A stretch of 64,000 bases of DNA, taken from Pteria penguin (lineage: Eukaryota > Mollusca > Bivalvia > Pterioida > Pteriidae). The DNA is taken from assembly GCA_035048485.1 (NCBI GenBank), contig CM068587.1:45073496-45137495 (forward strand), in the 5' to 3' direction. The notes below the pieces were generated by a model. The model was not told the DNA's origin. It saw nothing but the letters and a program-made list of their open reading frames with translations, and did not search any database. Made by a program: the position numbers and the translations under genes. Positions 53,210-64,000 of the stretch are shown here, in pieces (the stretch's first letter is position 1; every line of letters starts with the position of its first letter).

Positions 53210-53797
53210 CGGGGTCAAACCTGATACATCTGGATAAACCCAAGCAGCTTACAAGCCACCCTGTGGGGGTCGAACCCGATACATCTGGATCCAAACCAAG
53301 CAACTTAAACGCCCCCTGTGGGTGGTCGAACACGATACATCTGGATCCAATTCAAGCACCTTAAACGCCCCCTGTGGGTGGTCGAACACGATACATCTGG
53401 ATCCAAACCAAGCACCTTAAATGTCTCCTGCGGGAATCGAACACGATACATCAGGTTCCAAACCAAGCACCTTAAACACTCTTGTGGGGGTCGAATCCGA
53501 TACATCAGGATCCAAACCAAGTACCTTACATGCCTCTTGTGGGGGGTGGGGGTGGGGGTTCGAACCAAATACATCATGATCAAAACCAAGCACCTTACAA
53601 GCCTTCTGTGGGGGACGAATCCGATCCATCTGGATCCAAACCAAGCACCTTACAAGGCTCCTGTGGTAGTCGAACCTGATACATCTGGATCAAAACCATG
53701 CACTTTACAAGCCTCCTGCGGGCATCGAACACGATACATCAGGATCCAAACAAAGTACCTTACAAGCCTTCTGTGGGAGTTGAACCCGATACATTTT
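53210..53797 (-). repeat. 55-bp B-box minisatellite, copy 2 segment 1 (about 10-11 units)
   Basis: It starts at the point equivalent to 47300 of copy 1 (CTGTCGGGGTCAAACCTGAT in both) and lacks the SINE body seen at 47086-47240. The junction with the 59-bp satellite sits in a shared CCTCCTGT-like sequence. Confidence 0.93.
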
Positions 53798-54189
53798 GGT
53801 CCGGCGCCATAGACTGAGAATATACTTAAGTCAAAATTTCATCTTCTTCTTTTCATCAATGAATTGACAACTGAGATTTGGATTTTATTTAGTTTTATTC
53901 TATTGATAAATAGAATTACACCATTCTGCATGAGAATTTATTTTAACGTTTGACAATGGAATAAATTAAAATGAAATATTTAACTTATGTTGTTGGTTGA
54001 TTGGTGTTTTACGTCGCTTTCAACAATATTTCAGTTATATCGCGACATGGAAGCAGGAGGTTACCAACCTCTTAAACATAGTGGGAATCGAACCCGGATC
54101 GTCGGCGCCGCAAGCCAAGCGCTTAACCACTACACCAAGCCTGCCCCAATATATAACTAAAGTATATTCTCAGTTTATGGCGCCGGACC
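53798..54189. mobile_element. GGCGCC-family MITE, copy 2, carrying a nested SINE
   Basis: Homologous to 47934-48149 but enlarged by a family-2 SINE inserted at 53988. The ends and flanking array units are otherwise as in copy 1. Confidence 0.92.
53988..54148 (-). mobile_element. SINE family 2 nested in the MITE (absent from copy 1)
   Basis: The minus-strand head is GGCAGGCTTGGTGTAGTGGT (A-box TGGTGTAGTGG) with B-box GGTTCGATTCC and an (ACC)-rich tail. Flanking ATATTTAACTTA (53976-53987) and ATATATAACTAA (54149-54160) are a diverged 12-bp target duplication. The empty site is visible in copy 1 as TATTTAACTTAAGTATATTC near 48109-48128. Confidence 0.93.
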
Positions 54190-56101
54190 CTGGATCCAAA
54201 CCAAGCACCTTACAAGCCTCCTGCGGGGATCGAACCCGATATATCTGGATCCAAACCAAGCACCTTACAAGCATTCTGTGGGATCGAACCCAATACATCT
54301 GGATCCAAAACAATCACCTTACAACCTCCTGTGGGGGTCGAACCCGATACGTCTGGATCTAAACTAAGCACCTTACAAGGTTCCTGTGGGGATGGGGGTC
54401 GAAGCCGATACATCTGGATCTACATCAAGCACCTTAGAGGCCTTCTATGGGAGTCGAAACCGATACATCTGGATCCAAACCAAGCACATCACAAGGTTCC
54501 TGTGGGAGTCGAACCTGATACATCTGGATCAAAACCAAGCACCTTACACACCTTCTGTGGGGATCGAACCTGATACATCTGGATCTAATCCAATCACCTT
54601 ACCTGCCGTCTGTAGGGGTCGAACCCAAAACATCTAGATCCAAAGCAAGCACCTTACAAGTCTCCTGCGGGGATCGAACCTGATACATTTGGATCCAAAA
54701 TAATTACCTTACAACCTCCTGTGGGGGTCGAACCCGATACATCTGGATCTAAACCAAGTACCTGACAAGGCTCCTGTGGGGATGGGGGATCGAACCCGAT
54801 ACATCTGGATCTACATCAAGCACCTTACAAGCCTTCTGTGGGGGTCGAACCCGATACATCTGGATCTAAACCAAGCAACTTACAAGCCACCTGTTGGGGT
54901 CGAACCCGATACATCTATATCCAAAACAATCACCTTACAACCTCCTGTGGGGGTCGAACCCGATACATCTGGATCTACATCAAGCACCTTACAAGCCTTC
55001 TGTGGGGGTCGAACCCGATACATCTGGATCTAAACCAAGCACCTTACAAGCCTCCTGTGGGGGTCGAACCCGATACATCTGGATCCAAAACAATCACCTT
55101 ACAACCTCCTGTGGGGGTCGAACCCGATACGTCTGGATCTAAACCAAGCACATTACAAGGTTCCTGTGGGGATGGGGGTCGAAACCGATACATCTGAATC
55201 TACATCAAGCACCTTAGAGGCCTTCTGTGGGAGTCGAAACCGATACATCTGGATCCAAACCAAGCACATCACAAGGTTCCTGTGGGAGTCGAACCTGACA
55301 CATCTGGATCAAAACCAAGCACCTTACACGCCTTCTGTGGGGGGTCGAACCTGATACATCTGGATCTAATCCAAGCACCTTACATGCCGTCTGTAGGGGT
55401 CGAACCCGATACATCTGGATCCAAAGCAAGCACCTTACAAGTCTCCTGCGGGGATCGAACCCGATACATCTGGATCCAAAATAATTACCTTACAACCTCC
55501 TGTGGGGGTCGAACCCGATACATCTGGATCTAAACCAAGCACCTGACAAGGCTCCTGTGGGGATGGGGGATCGAACCCGATACATCTGGATCTACATCAA
55601 GCACCTTACAAGCCTCCTGCATGGGTCTAACCCAATACATCTGGATCTAAATCAAGCACCTAACAAGCCTCCTACGGGGATCGAACATGATACATCTGTA
55701 CCCAAATCATGCACAGTACAAGCCTCCTGCGGGGGTCGAACCCGATACATCTGGATCGAAACCAAGCACCATTAAGGCCTCTTGCGGGGTTCGAACCGGA
55801 TACATTTGGATCGAAATCAAGCACAGTACAAGCCTCCTGCATGGGTCTAACCCAATACATCTGGCTCTAAACCAAGCACCTTTCAAGCCTTCTGCGGGGG
55901 TCGAACCCGATACCTCTGGATCTAGACCAAGCACCGTACAGCCTCCTGCAAGGTGTAACCCAATACATCTAGATCTAAACCAAGCGCCATACAAGCCTCC
56001 TGTGTGAATGGAACCCGATACATCTGGATTCAAACCAAGCACCTAAAAGGCCTCTTGTGGGGATCGAATCTGATACTTCTGGATCCAAACCAATCACCTT
56101 A
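54190..56101 (-). repeat. 55-bp B-box minisatellite, copy 2 segment 2 (about 35 units, 780-bp higher-order repeat)
   Basis: About twice the length of the matching segment in copy 1. Sequence from about 54300 to 54840 recurs at about 55080-55620 with an offset of 780 bp, including diagnostic variants such as GATACGTCTGG and the GATGGGG insertion. The extra length therefore comes from a block duplication inside the array. Frames through it are not proteins. Confidence 0.93.
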
Positions 56102-56113
56102 CCAGCACAGCTA
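56102..56113 (-). promoter_or_regulatory. Pol III A-box at the head of the copy 2 array
   Basis: TAGCTGTGCTGG on the minus strand, identical to 49050-49061. Confidence 0.6.
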
Positions 56114-56643
56114 CACCAGCTAGAAATTAACATGGTTTATACACATGTATTCAGGGAAAACTTTTGACAATACAAGCTGATCGACTCCATATTAATTCTA
56201 CAGTACATGTACATCATCTTATTGACATGCAGCATAACTTTTTGTTAGAGAATCTAAGGGTCTTCTATTATATGTATTATTGCCGTCCGCAGCATTTCAA
56301 AACATCATTTTGAGCTTCCACATAGTAAACATTACCACACATACTACAGGATATAAGTTGTCCTAAAAGAAAAAAAATATATAATTTCGCAGATTTTCCT
56401 ACATACCCACGTTTATTTATCATCAAACTATATAGCTTTCAATAGGCATCACCGCTGAAACTTTTATTATGAGGAAATGGTCGGAACATAAAAAAGAGGA
56501 AAATAGGTTATAATTATATTATGGTAAAATATTAGATGTAGCTGACATGTCTTGTTATTTCGGTACCTTGCTTATCATTCTTGTCCAGATATAGAAAAGG
56601 AGCATTCAGATTTTTGTGAAAACATTTTAGGTGTTAAGAGATC

Positions 56644-56735
56644 CAATCTGATTAAAACCATATCTTTATTCCGCCTCTCTATCCGCAATGGGACAAATAA
56701 TGAAGCGGAATAAAGATATGGTTTTAATCAGATTG
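56644..56735. repeat. 31-bp inverted repeat, copy 2
   Basis: The arms 56644-56674 and 56705-56735 match copy 1 exactly. The inner extension is weaker because ATAGAGAAGC has become ATAATGAAGC. Confidence 0.93.
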
Positions 56736-57043
56736 TAAGAGACCAACGCCAAATTGTATGATTTATTGTACATGTATATTTGGTAGACTCACAATGATGT
56801 GTATTAGAATAATAAGAAATACCTTTTTAAGATTCTACATACTCAAAATACATGTAATATATTGAAATCTCGTTTTGATTCTCTGTGCAACAAGGTCAGA
56901 ATAAATTCAAATTGTAAAAAACTGGGTCAGAGATGTTTATAGAAAATTAACAGAAATCGGTTTGAACAACATAAGCATTAGTTGAAAAAGAAACTCATCG
57001 GTAAACTACGTCAGTCTTTTCATTGTTTAGTTATTGAAACAGT

Positions 57044-57262
57044 GTCTGGCGCCATAAACTGAGAAAATACTTTAAGTCAATTCTTTCATTTTAATTTATT
57101 CCATTATCAAACGTTCAAATGAATTGTCATGCAGAATGGTTTATTTCTATTGATCGATAGATTATAAATCCCTAAAAATCCAAATGCCAGATATCAATTT
57201 ATTGTTAAGCAAAAAAATATAGAATTATAACTTAGGTATTTTCTCAGTTTATGGCGCCGGAA
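57044..57262. mobile_element. GGCGCC-family MITE, copy 2 of 49997-50217
   Basis: Same insertion as copy 1, with a better preserved right end (TTTATGGCGCCGGA). Confidence 0.9.
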
Positions 57263-57418
57263 CCTGGTCGTTATAAAGATATGCTTTTTTGACAAACGTA
57301 TTTGCTCATTATTTTAAAATGATTTAGAAAATGAGTTTCACTTTATTTTAAAATGACCCGCATACCATGATTTAGGAGCACGATTTTTGAAACCGTATTA
57401 CTACCATTATTACCGACG

Positions 57419-57669
57419 TTTTTTTTTTTTTTATTGATTTTTGTTTAACGTCACACCAAGAATATTTCATGTATATGGTGACGGCATCTGCCTGATGCGG
57501 GGCATACAAATGTTGACCTTTGCAACGGACCCACCCAAAGCAGTGAGGATCTTTAACGTGCCATGCATACCACGACACGGGGCCTCATCCGAAAGACAAG
57601 ACACCGGCATGACCAGAGCGGGAATCGAACCCCGGCCTCCCAATCAGGAGTCCACTAGGCCACGCCGTC
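57419..57669 (-). mobile_element. SINE family 1, copy 2 of 50372-50624
   Basis: Same insertion and target duplication as copy 1 (right TTACTACCGACG; left TTATTACCGACG with one change), so it predates the segmental duplication. Confidence 0.93.
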
Positions 57670-58044
57670 TTACTACCGACGTCCCTCTGTCTTTACAGTT
57701 CACACGATGTATACTGTATATTATATCATATTTATTTATTTGTGAATGTTTAACGCGGATCATATAATTCAAAAGAAAAAGATTTTACATTTAAGTATTT
57801 TGAATTTTTTTCAATCTGAAAACAGATGATAAAATTAAATATGGTATAGTTTTTGGATAAAATGCAGTACTGCGCACAAATTCATAAAACACAATATATA
57901 AGCAACTCCTTCCATTTGATCCCTGCATTAAACAATTAATAGATGTATACAGAGCTGTGAATGTCTAATCATTTACATATAATTATACCCATTTTTAGTA
58001 TGTATGATTAAATGATCAGAGTAGGGAATATATTGTACGTCATG

Positions 58045-58126
58045 CCAATCAAACACTCAGTAATAGCATTGCTCTGATTGGATATCGTCAATTAGATAAG
58101 GTCACGTGATAACTGGGCATGCGCAC
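58045..58126 (+). promoter_or_regulatory. Promoter-like motif cluster, copy 2
   Basis: CCAAT, inverted CCAAT, GTCACGTGATAAC (58101) and GCATGCGCAC (58117) unchanged from copy 1. Confidence 0.4.
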
Positions 58127-58261
58127 ACGAATAAAAAGAATAGGACGAAACCAAGATTCACAAAGGGATGCCAAAAGTTTAAACTTTCGCACAACTTTCA
58201 ATCCCAAGTTTTTAAAGTTTAAATTCTCGCGTGTAACGTTGAAATAAAAATTCCAAATGAT

Positions 58262-58414
58262 AAGGAAAGAATCATAGTGGTATGCTGTAATTCGGTGAAT
58301 CGTCCCGATTTCGGTTACCGTCCATCACCCCTTCAGGATTTTATGGAAGCAACTTCTTCTTTCAGTGCAGCACAATATCTGCGACTCGATGCTTATGATA
58401 TGAAAACAAGCTGA
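58262..58414 (+). pseudogene. Copy 2 of the 50-codon frame, start codon lost
   Basis: The frame equivalent to 51214-51366 is open, but its ATG reads AAG and the possible internal donor GT reads GA. Two other amino-acid positions at most differ. Confidence 0.2.
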
Positions 58415-59413
58415 CCATGTTCTATAATGTTACTGATCAGTGTAAATATGTGACACTGATCACATATTTACTAGTAAAAATCCAGATTTTGCACCAAAAA
58501 TGGCTGAGAAGTTTGGCTAATACCCATTTGGCCCCCCTTTTCGGAATTTCATGTGTTTAGCCGTATTTGAAAGCACTTCATGCTACATATAAATATGCAT
58601 TCACCTTTATTTTGAATAAGAGATGTCGTGTAAGTAAGTTTGAACTATTTTATTTATTTATTTATTTATTTATTTAATAGTATTATTTCTTTTTATTTAT
58701 TTATTTGGTATTTGGCAAACTCTTTGTTAATACGACTCGTCTTCCATGACTAACGTTTTGCAATATGAGGTTCGGAAAAGGGGGTTAAGCCCTAAAAACG
58801 GTCGAAAATGACATTTTTGGGGTAAAATTTTCCGACCAAAGGAGGATTGTAATCTCTGCATCCCCCTCTAAATACGCCAATGTCATGCATGCCGTGTCAT
58901 TCAATTCCAAACGAACAATCAAGGACATACATTACAATGTATTTCAATCATTGGAATTTCGTGTCCACATTCCCTTTCTGTAACTTATTTTTCATCATCG
59001 TGAGTTCTTTCCTGTAAAGTTTGATTTCCTTTTAAACAAAAATAATTATTTTTTTAACACGGTCGGTCTATGTTTGTCACATTTCTTACGAGCAATTGCC
59101 ATCAGTGTCATGACTTTTCTGTACACTTTTGATTGGAAATTTGATTGACTGATAATTGACTAATTACACTGTTGACCGAAACGTGGCCATATCATTGATT
59201 ATCAGTTCCATGAAAACTGAAAAAACCTCCCCCCCCCAAATCCGCCACTGTAGAAGAGTTGCCATGAGTACGGAGTGCAACCAGATGTAGATACGGTGTG
59301 GTAGATATGTCAATCAATCACCTTCTACATCTCTGTCGTAAATTTAACTTTTCATAGTGACATAGTTAATAAAATCAAACAAACGATCTTATATGAAGAT
59401 GTAGTAGTGTCTC

Positions 59414-62400
59414 GTGCCATGGCTCCCTTTACCATCCTCCACGCCGCGCCCTAATGCGATCTCTTATGTTATGTGCCATGCCTCCCTTAACCATCCCTCA
59501 TACTGCGTCCAAGTGCAATCTCTTATGTAATGTGCCATGTCTCCCTTAACTATCCCTCCTGCAGCGCTTGTGCTATCTCTTATGTAATGTGCCATGACTC
59601 CATTAACTATTCCTCATGCCGCGCCCTTGTGCTGTGTCTTATGTAATGGCTAATGTGCCATATCTCTCTAAGTCATTCCTCACTCCGAGTTCTAGTGCGA
59701 TCTCCTACGTTATGTGCCATGGTTCTTTTAATCATCCCTCATGCCGCGTCCTAGTGCGATGTGTGACGTAATGTGCCATGGCTCTCTTAATCATCACTCA
59801 CCCAGCGTCCCAGTGCGATCTCTAATGTCCTAGTCCTAGTGCGCCTATGTTATCAGCAATTGCTCTCTTAACCAACCCTCACGCGGCGTCCTAGTGCGAT
59901 CTCTTAACTAATGTGCCATGACTCCCTTAACCATCCCTCACGTCGCGTCCTAGTGCCATCTCTTACGTAATGTGCCATGGCTCTCTTAACCAACCCTCGC
60001 GCCGTGTCTTAGTGCGATCTCTTACGTAATGTGCCATGGCTCTTTTAACCATCCCTCTCACCGCGTCCTAAGGCGACCTCTTACATAATGTGTCATGTTC
60101 CCCTTAACCATCCCTACACCGCGACCTAGTGCGATCTGTTACATAATCTGCTATTGTTCTCTTAACCAATCCTCACGCCGCTAAATGTGCGATCTCTTAC
60201 GTTATGTGCCATGGCTCTCTTAACTATCCCTCCTGCTGTGCCCTTGTGCTATCTCTTATGTTATGTGCCATGTCTCCCTTAACTTTCCCTCACACCGTGT
60301 CCTAGTGCGATCGCTTAAGTAATGTGCCATGGTTCTCTTAACCATCCCTCACGCCGCGTCCTAGTGCGATCGCTTAAGTAATGTGCCATGGTTCTCTTAA
60401 CCATCCCTCATGCGGCGTCCTAGTGTGATCTGTTACGTAATGTGCCATGTCTCATTTAACCCTCCCTCACAACGCGTCTCTGTACGATCTCCTATGTAAT
60501 GTGCCATGGCTCTCTTAACCAATCGTCACGCCACGTTCAAGTGCGATCTGTTACGTAATGTGCCATGTTTTTCTGAACCATCCCTCACACCGCGCCCTAG
60601 TGGGATCTTTTACATTATGTACCATGTCTCTCTTAGCTATTCCTCACGCCGCGTCCTAGTGCGGATGTTACGTAATGTGCCATGACTCTTTTAACCATCC
60701 CTCACGCCGCGTCCTAGTGCGATTTCTTATGTAATGTGCCATGTTTTTCTGAACTATCCCTCACACGGCGCCCTAGTGCGATCTTTTACATTATGTGCGA
60801 TGTCTCCCTTAGCTATTCCTCACGCCGCGTCCTAGTGCGGATGTTACGTAATGTGCCATGGCTCTTTTAACCATCCCTCACGCCGCGTCCAAAGGCGACC
60901 TCTTAGGTATTGTGCCATGTCCCCCTTAACCATCCCTCACGCGGCGTCCTAGTGCGATCTCTTACGTTATGTGCCATGGCTCTCTTAACCATCTGTCACG
61001 CCGCTTCTAAATGCAATCTGTTACGTAATGTGCCATGTCTTCCTTAACTATCCCTCCTGCTGTGCCCTTGTGCTATCTCTTATGTTATGTGCCATGTCTC
61101 CCTTAACTTTCCCTCACACCGTGTCCTAGTGCGATCGCTTAAGTAATGTGCCATGGTTCTCTTAACCATCCCTCATGCGGCGTCCTAGTGCGATCTGTTA
61201 CGTAATGTGCCATGGCTCTTTTAACCATCCCTCACGCCGCGTCCAAAGGCGACCTCTTACGTATTGTGCCATGTCCCCCTTAACCATCCCTCATGCCGCG
61301 TCCTAGTGCGATGTGTGACGTAATGTGCCATGGCTCTCTTAATCATCACTCACCCCGCGTCCCAGTGCGATCTCTAATGTCCTAGTCCTAGTGCGCTTAT
61401 GTTATCAGCAATGGCTCTCTTAACCAACCCTCACGCGGCGTCCTAGTGCGATCTCTTAACTAATGTGCCATGACTCCCTTAACCATCCCTCACGTCGCGT
61501 CCTAGTGCCATCTCTTACGTAATGTGCCATGGCTCTCTTAACCAACCCTCGCGCCGTGTCTTAGTGCGATCTCGTATGTAATGTGCCATGGCTCTCTTAA
61601 CCAACCCTCACGACGCGTCCTATTGCGATCTCTTACGTAATGTGCCATGTCTCTCTTAGCTATCCCTCACGCCGCATCCTAGTGCGATCTCTTACGTAAT
61701 GTGCCATGGCTCTTTTAAGCATCCCTCACGCCGCGTCTTAAGGCGACTTCTTACGTAATGTGTCATGGTTCTCTTAACCAACCCTCACGACGCGTCCTAT
61801 TGCGATCTCTTACGTAATGTGCCATGTCTCTCTTAGCTATCCCTCACGCCGCATCCTAATGCAATCTGTTACGTAATGTGCCATGTCTCCCTTAACCAAC
61901 CCTAACTCCGCGTCCCATTGCAATCTCCTATGTAATGTGCCATGGTTCTCCTAAATAATCCTCATGCCGCGTCCTAGTGCGATCTCTTATGTAATTTGCC
62001 TTGTTTTCCTTAACTATCCCTGACACCGCGTCCTAGTGCGATCTTTACATAATGTACCATGTCTACCATAGCTATTCCTCACACCGCGTCCTAGTCCGGA
62101 TGTTACGTAATGTGCCATGGCTCTCTTAGCCATTTCTCAGGCCGCGTCCTAGTGGGATCTACTATGTGATGTGCCATGGCTCTTTTAACCATCCCTCTCA
62201 CCGCGTCCTAAGGCGACCTCTTACATAATGTGTCATGTTCCCCTTAACCATCCCTACACCGCGACCTAGTGCGATCTGTTACATAATGTGCTATTATTCT
62301 CTTAACCAATCCTCACGCCGCTAAATGTGCGATCTCTTACGTTATGTGCAATGGCTCTCTTAACCATCTGTCACGCCGCGTCTAAATGCAATCTGTTACG

Positions 62401-63290
62401 TAATGTGCCATGTCTTCCTTAACTATCCCTCCTGCTGTGCCCTTGTGCTATCTCTTATGTTATGTGCCATGTCTCCCTTAACTTTCCCTCACACCGTGTC
62501 CTAGTGCGATCGCTTAAGTAATGTGCCATGGTTCTCTTAACCATCCCTCACGCCGCGTCCTAGTGCGATCGCTTAAGTAATGTGCCATGGTTCTCTTAAC
62601 CATCCCTCATGCGGCGTCCTAGTGCGATCTGTTACGTAATGTGCCATGTCTCATTTAACCCTCCCTCACAACGCGTCTTTGTACGATCTCCTATGTAATG
62701 TGCCATGGCTCTCTTAACCAATCGTCACGCCACGTCCAAGTGCGATCTGTTACGTAATGTGCCATGTTTTTCTGAACCATCCCTCACACCGCGCCCTAGT
62801 GGGATCTTTTACATTATGTACCATGTCTCTCTTAGCTATTCCTCACGCCGCGTCCTAGTGCGATCTGTTACGTAATGTGCCATGACTCTTTTAACCATCC
62901 CTCACGCCGCGTCCTAGTGCGATTTCTTATGTAATGTGCCATGTTTTTCTGAACTATCCCTCACACGGCGCCCTAGTGCGATCTTTTACATTATGTGCCA
63001 TGTCTCCCTTAGCTATTCCTCACGCCGCGTCCTAGTGCGGGTGTTACGTAATGTGCCATGGCTCTTTTAACCATCCCTCACGCCGCGTCCAAAGGCGACC
63101 TCTTACGTATTGTGCCATGTCCCCCTTAACCATCCCTCACGCGGCGTCCTAGTTCGGTCTCTTACGTAATGTGCCATGGCTCTCTTAACCATCCATCACA
63201 CCGCGTCCTGGTGCGATCTCCTATGTAATGTGCCATGCCTCCCTTAACCATCCCCCACGCTGCGTCCTAGTGCGATCTCTTATATAATGC
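59414..63290. repeat. 59-bp CpG-rich satellite, array 2 (about 66 units) with higher-order structure
   Basis: Same unit as 52235-53209. Diagnostic variants recur at long offsets: the ATCTCTAATGTCCTAGTCCT block at about 59817 and 61373 (about 1.56 kb), and the TTGTGCTATCTC/TCGCTTAAGTAATG block at about 60245-60430 and 62440-62630 (about 2.2 kb). Units contain the palindromes TTACGTAA and GCCATGGC and typically four or more CpGs in an otherwise AT-rich region. No coding frames. Confidence 0.96.
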
Positions 63291-64000
63291 GCCAGGCAGG
63301 TGCCGCCATTATACAGGTAACATGATAACGTTTTGTCAAACAACATTAATCAAAAATCAAAGCTAATCATATTACCGGGTGGGGGTATAATCCATTCCAA
63401 TCGTTGGAATCCCGAGAGAGAGAGAGTGTTTTGTTATCATTTTAAATATGTGCTTTGTTTTATCCATATGAAAAAATCAACGATGAAATAAATATCCAGA
63501 CCTGTTGCATAAAAAAAAAACTCCCAAGAACGTTCAATCTCAAAAATTGAGGAAGACAATATGGAAATTGCATTTTTGATTACTAAAAAGTTTACTTATT
63601 TGTTAGTAATTTTGTAACTTGGGTGGATTGATGTCGAGGCATTCAGAAAGTACTTCATATGTGATCTTGTTTTAATTGTATAGAAAATTTTGAATGATTT
63701 CATTACACTAAACCGGATTTTGTGTACCTGGTAACATTAGAAGCGTCGTTGCTCTGTTTCATGTTGCCGCATACGGCCTTGCGATCTTTGTAAATTGTGG
63801 GGAAAAGTTATTAATATGGGTATTCATGGAAAGCTATTAAAATGATTAAATCCTTATATGATAATTTTAAACTATGTGTTAAACATCAGTGTATGTTGAC
63901 TGATTACTTTACTACTACTACCGGTTTAATACAAGGGGAGGTAATGTCACCTTAGACTTGCTCCAGTGACAAGTCCCTCAATTAATATTATTTTATCATT
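63291..64000. other. Unassigned sequence right of the satellite
   Basis: AT-rich, with a (GA)n tract at 63414-63426. No gene or repeat family recognised up to the window end. Confidence 0.5.

Larger units (their letters stand above)
56114..59240. other. Unique part of duplicated segment, copy 2
   Basis: Near-identical to 49062-52210, with scattered substitutions and short indels. Homology ends at a C-run near 59230. The next 170 bp (59241-59413) are unique and show nothing recognisable. Confidence 0.92.

Noticed and set aside
47225..56042. Numerous 60-167-codon open frames on both strands with GGRTRYIWIQTKHL-like and DPDVSGSTP-like repeats
   Set aside because: They are the 55-bp array read in six frames; the amino-acid period equals the DNA period and no start or splice context supports them.
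59414..63290. CRISPR-like array
   Set aside because: There are no repeat-spacer alternations; whole 59-bp units are related, and the context is a eukaryotic genome.

Overview
The window looks like nuclear DNA of a lophotrochozoan animal, most probably a bivalve mollusc. The evidence is AT-rich sequence, short exons in long introns with GT-AG splice sites, tRNA-derived SINEs whose body and (ATCA)n or T-rich tail resemble SINE families known from molluscs, hAT-like MITEs, and a very high load of minisatellites. The species cannot be named from the sequence alone.

Only two protein-coding genes are supported with confidence, and they converge. From 2.5 to 11.4 kb on the plus strand lie the last seven coding exons of DPH6 (diphthine-ammonia ligase). 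They encode the two C-terminal YjgF/RidA-like domains found in fungal, plant and many invertebrate enzymes but missing from the short vertebrate protein; the ATP-pyrophosphatase half lies upstream of the window. From 26.1 down to 17.2 kb on the minus strand is a complete seven-coding-exon FOXN3 (FoxN2/3) forkhead gene, reconstructed in phase to 476 codons. Its 3' UTR probably runs to about 14.8 kb, and its untranslated first exon and promoter probably lie near 28-29 kb.

From 1 to 17 kb the DPH6 introns and flank hold a 54/52-bp minisatellite, a TIR element with 160-bp internal repeats, foldback elements, a SINE, a LINE fragment, a Penelope-like (GIY-YIG) fragment, and a 48-bp array that copies the exon-intron junction of DPH6 seven times. 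From 29.7 to 47 kb I find no convincing conserved gene. That stretch holds tandem arrays, two long foldback elements, a 439-bp hAT MITE with a perfect 8-bp TSD, several SINEs with clear TSDs, low-complexity tracts and one weak small ORF (43.0-43.1 kb).

From 47 to 63.3 kb is a large repeat complex. A SINE (minus strand) has had its B-box segment multiplied into a 55-bp tandem array, with a single A-box at the far end and the SINE body at the other. This array plus about 3.2 kb of unique DNA was then duplicated in tandem (47.3-52.2 and 53.2-59.24 kb). The copies differ by an internal expansion of the array, a SINE insertion present in only one copy, and small substitutions. Each copy is followed by a CpG-rich 59-bp satellite (about 16 and 66 units) with higher-order structure. 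Long open frames inside these arrays are by-products of repeat periodicity and are not proteins.
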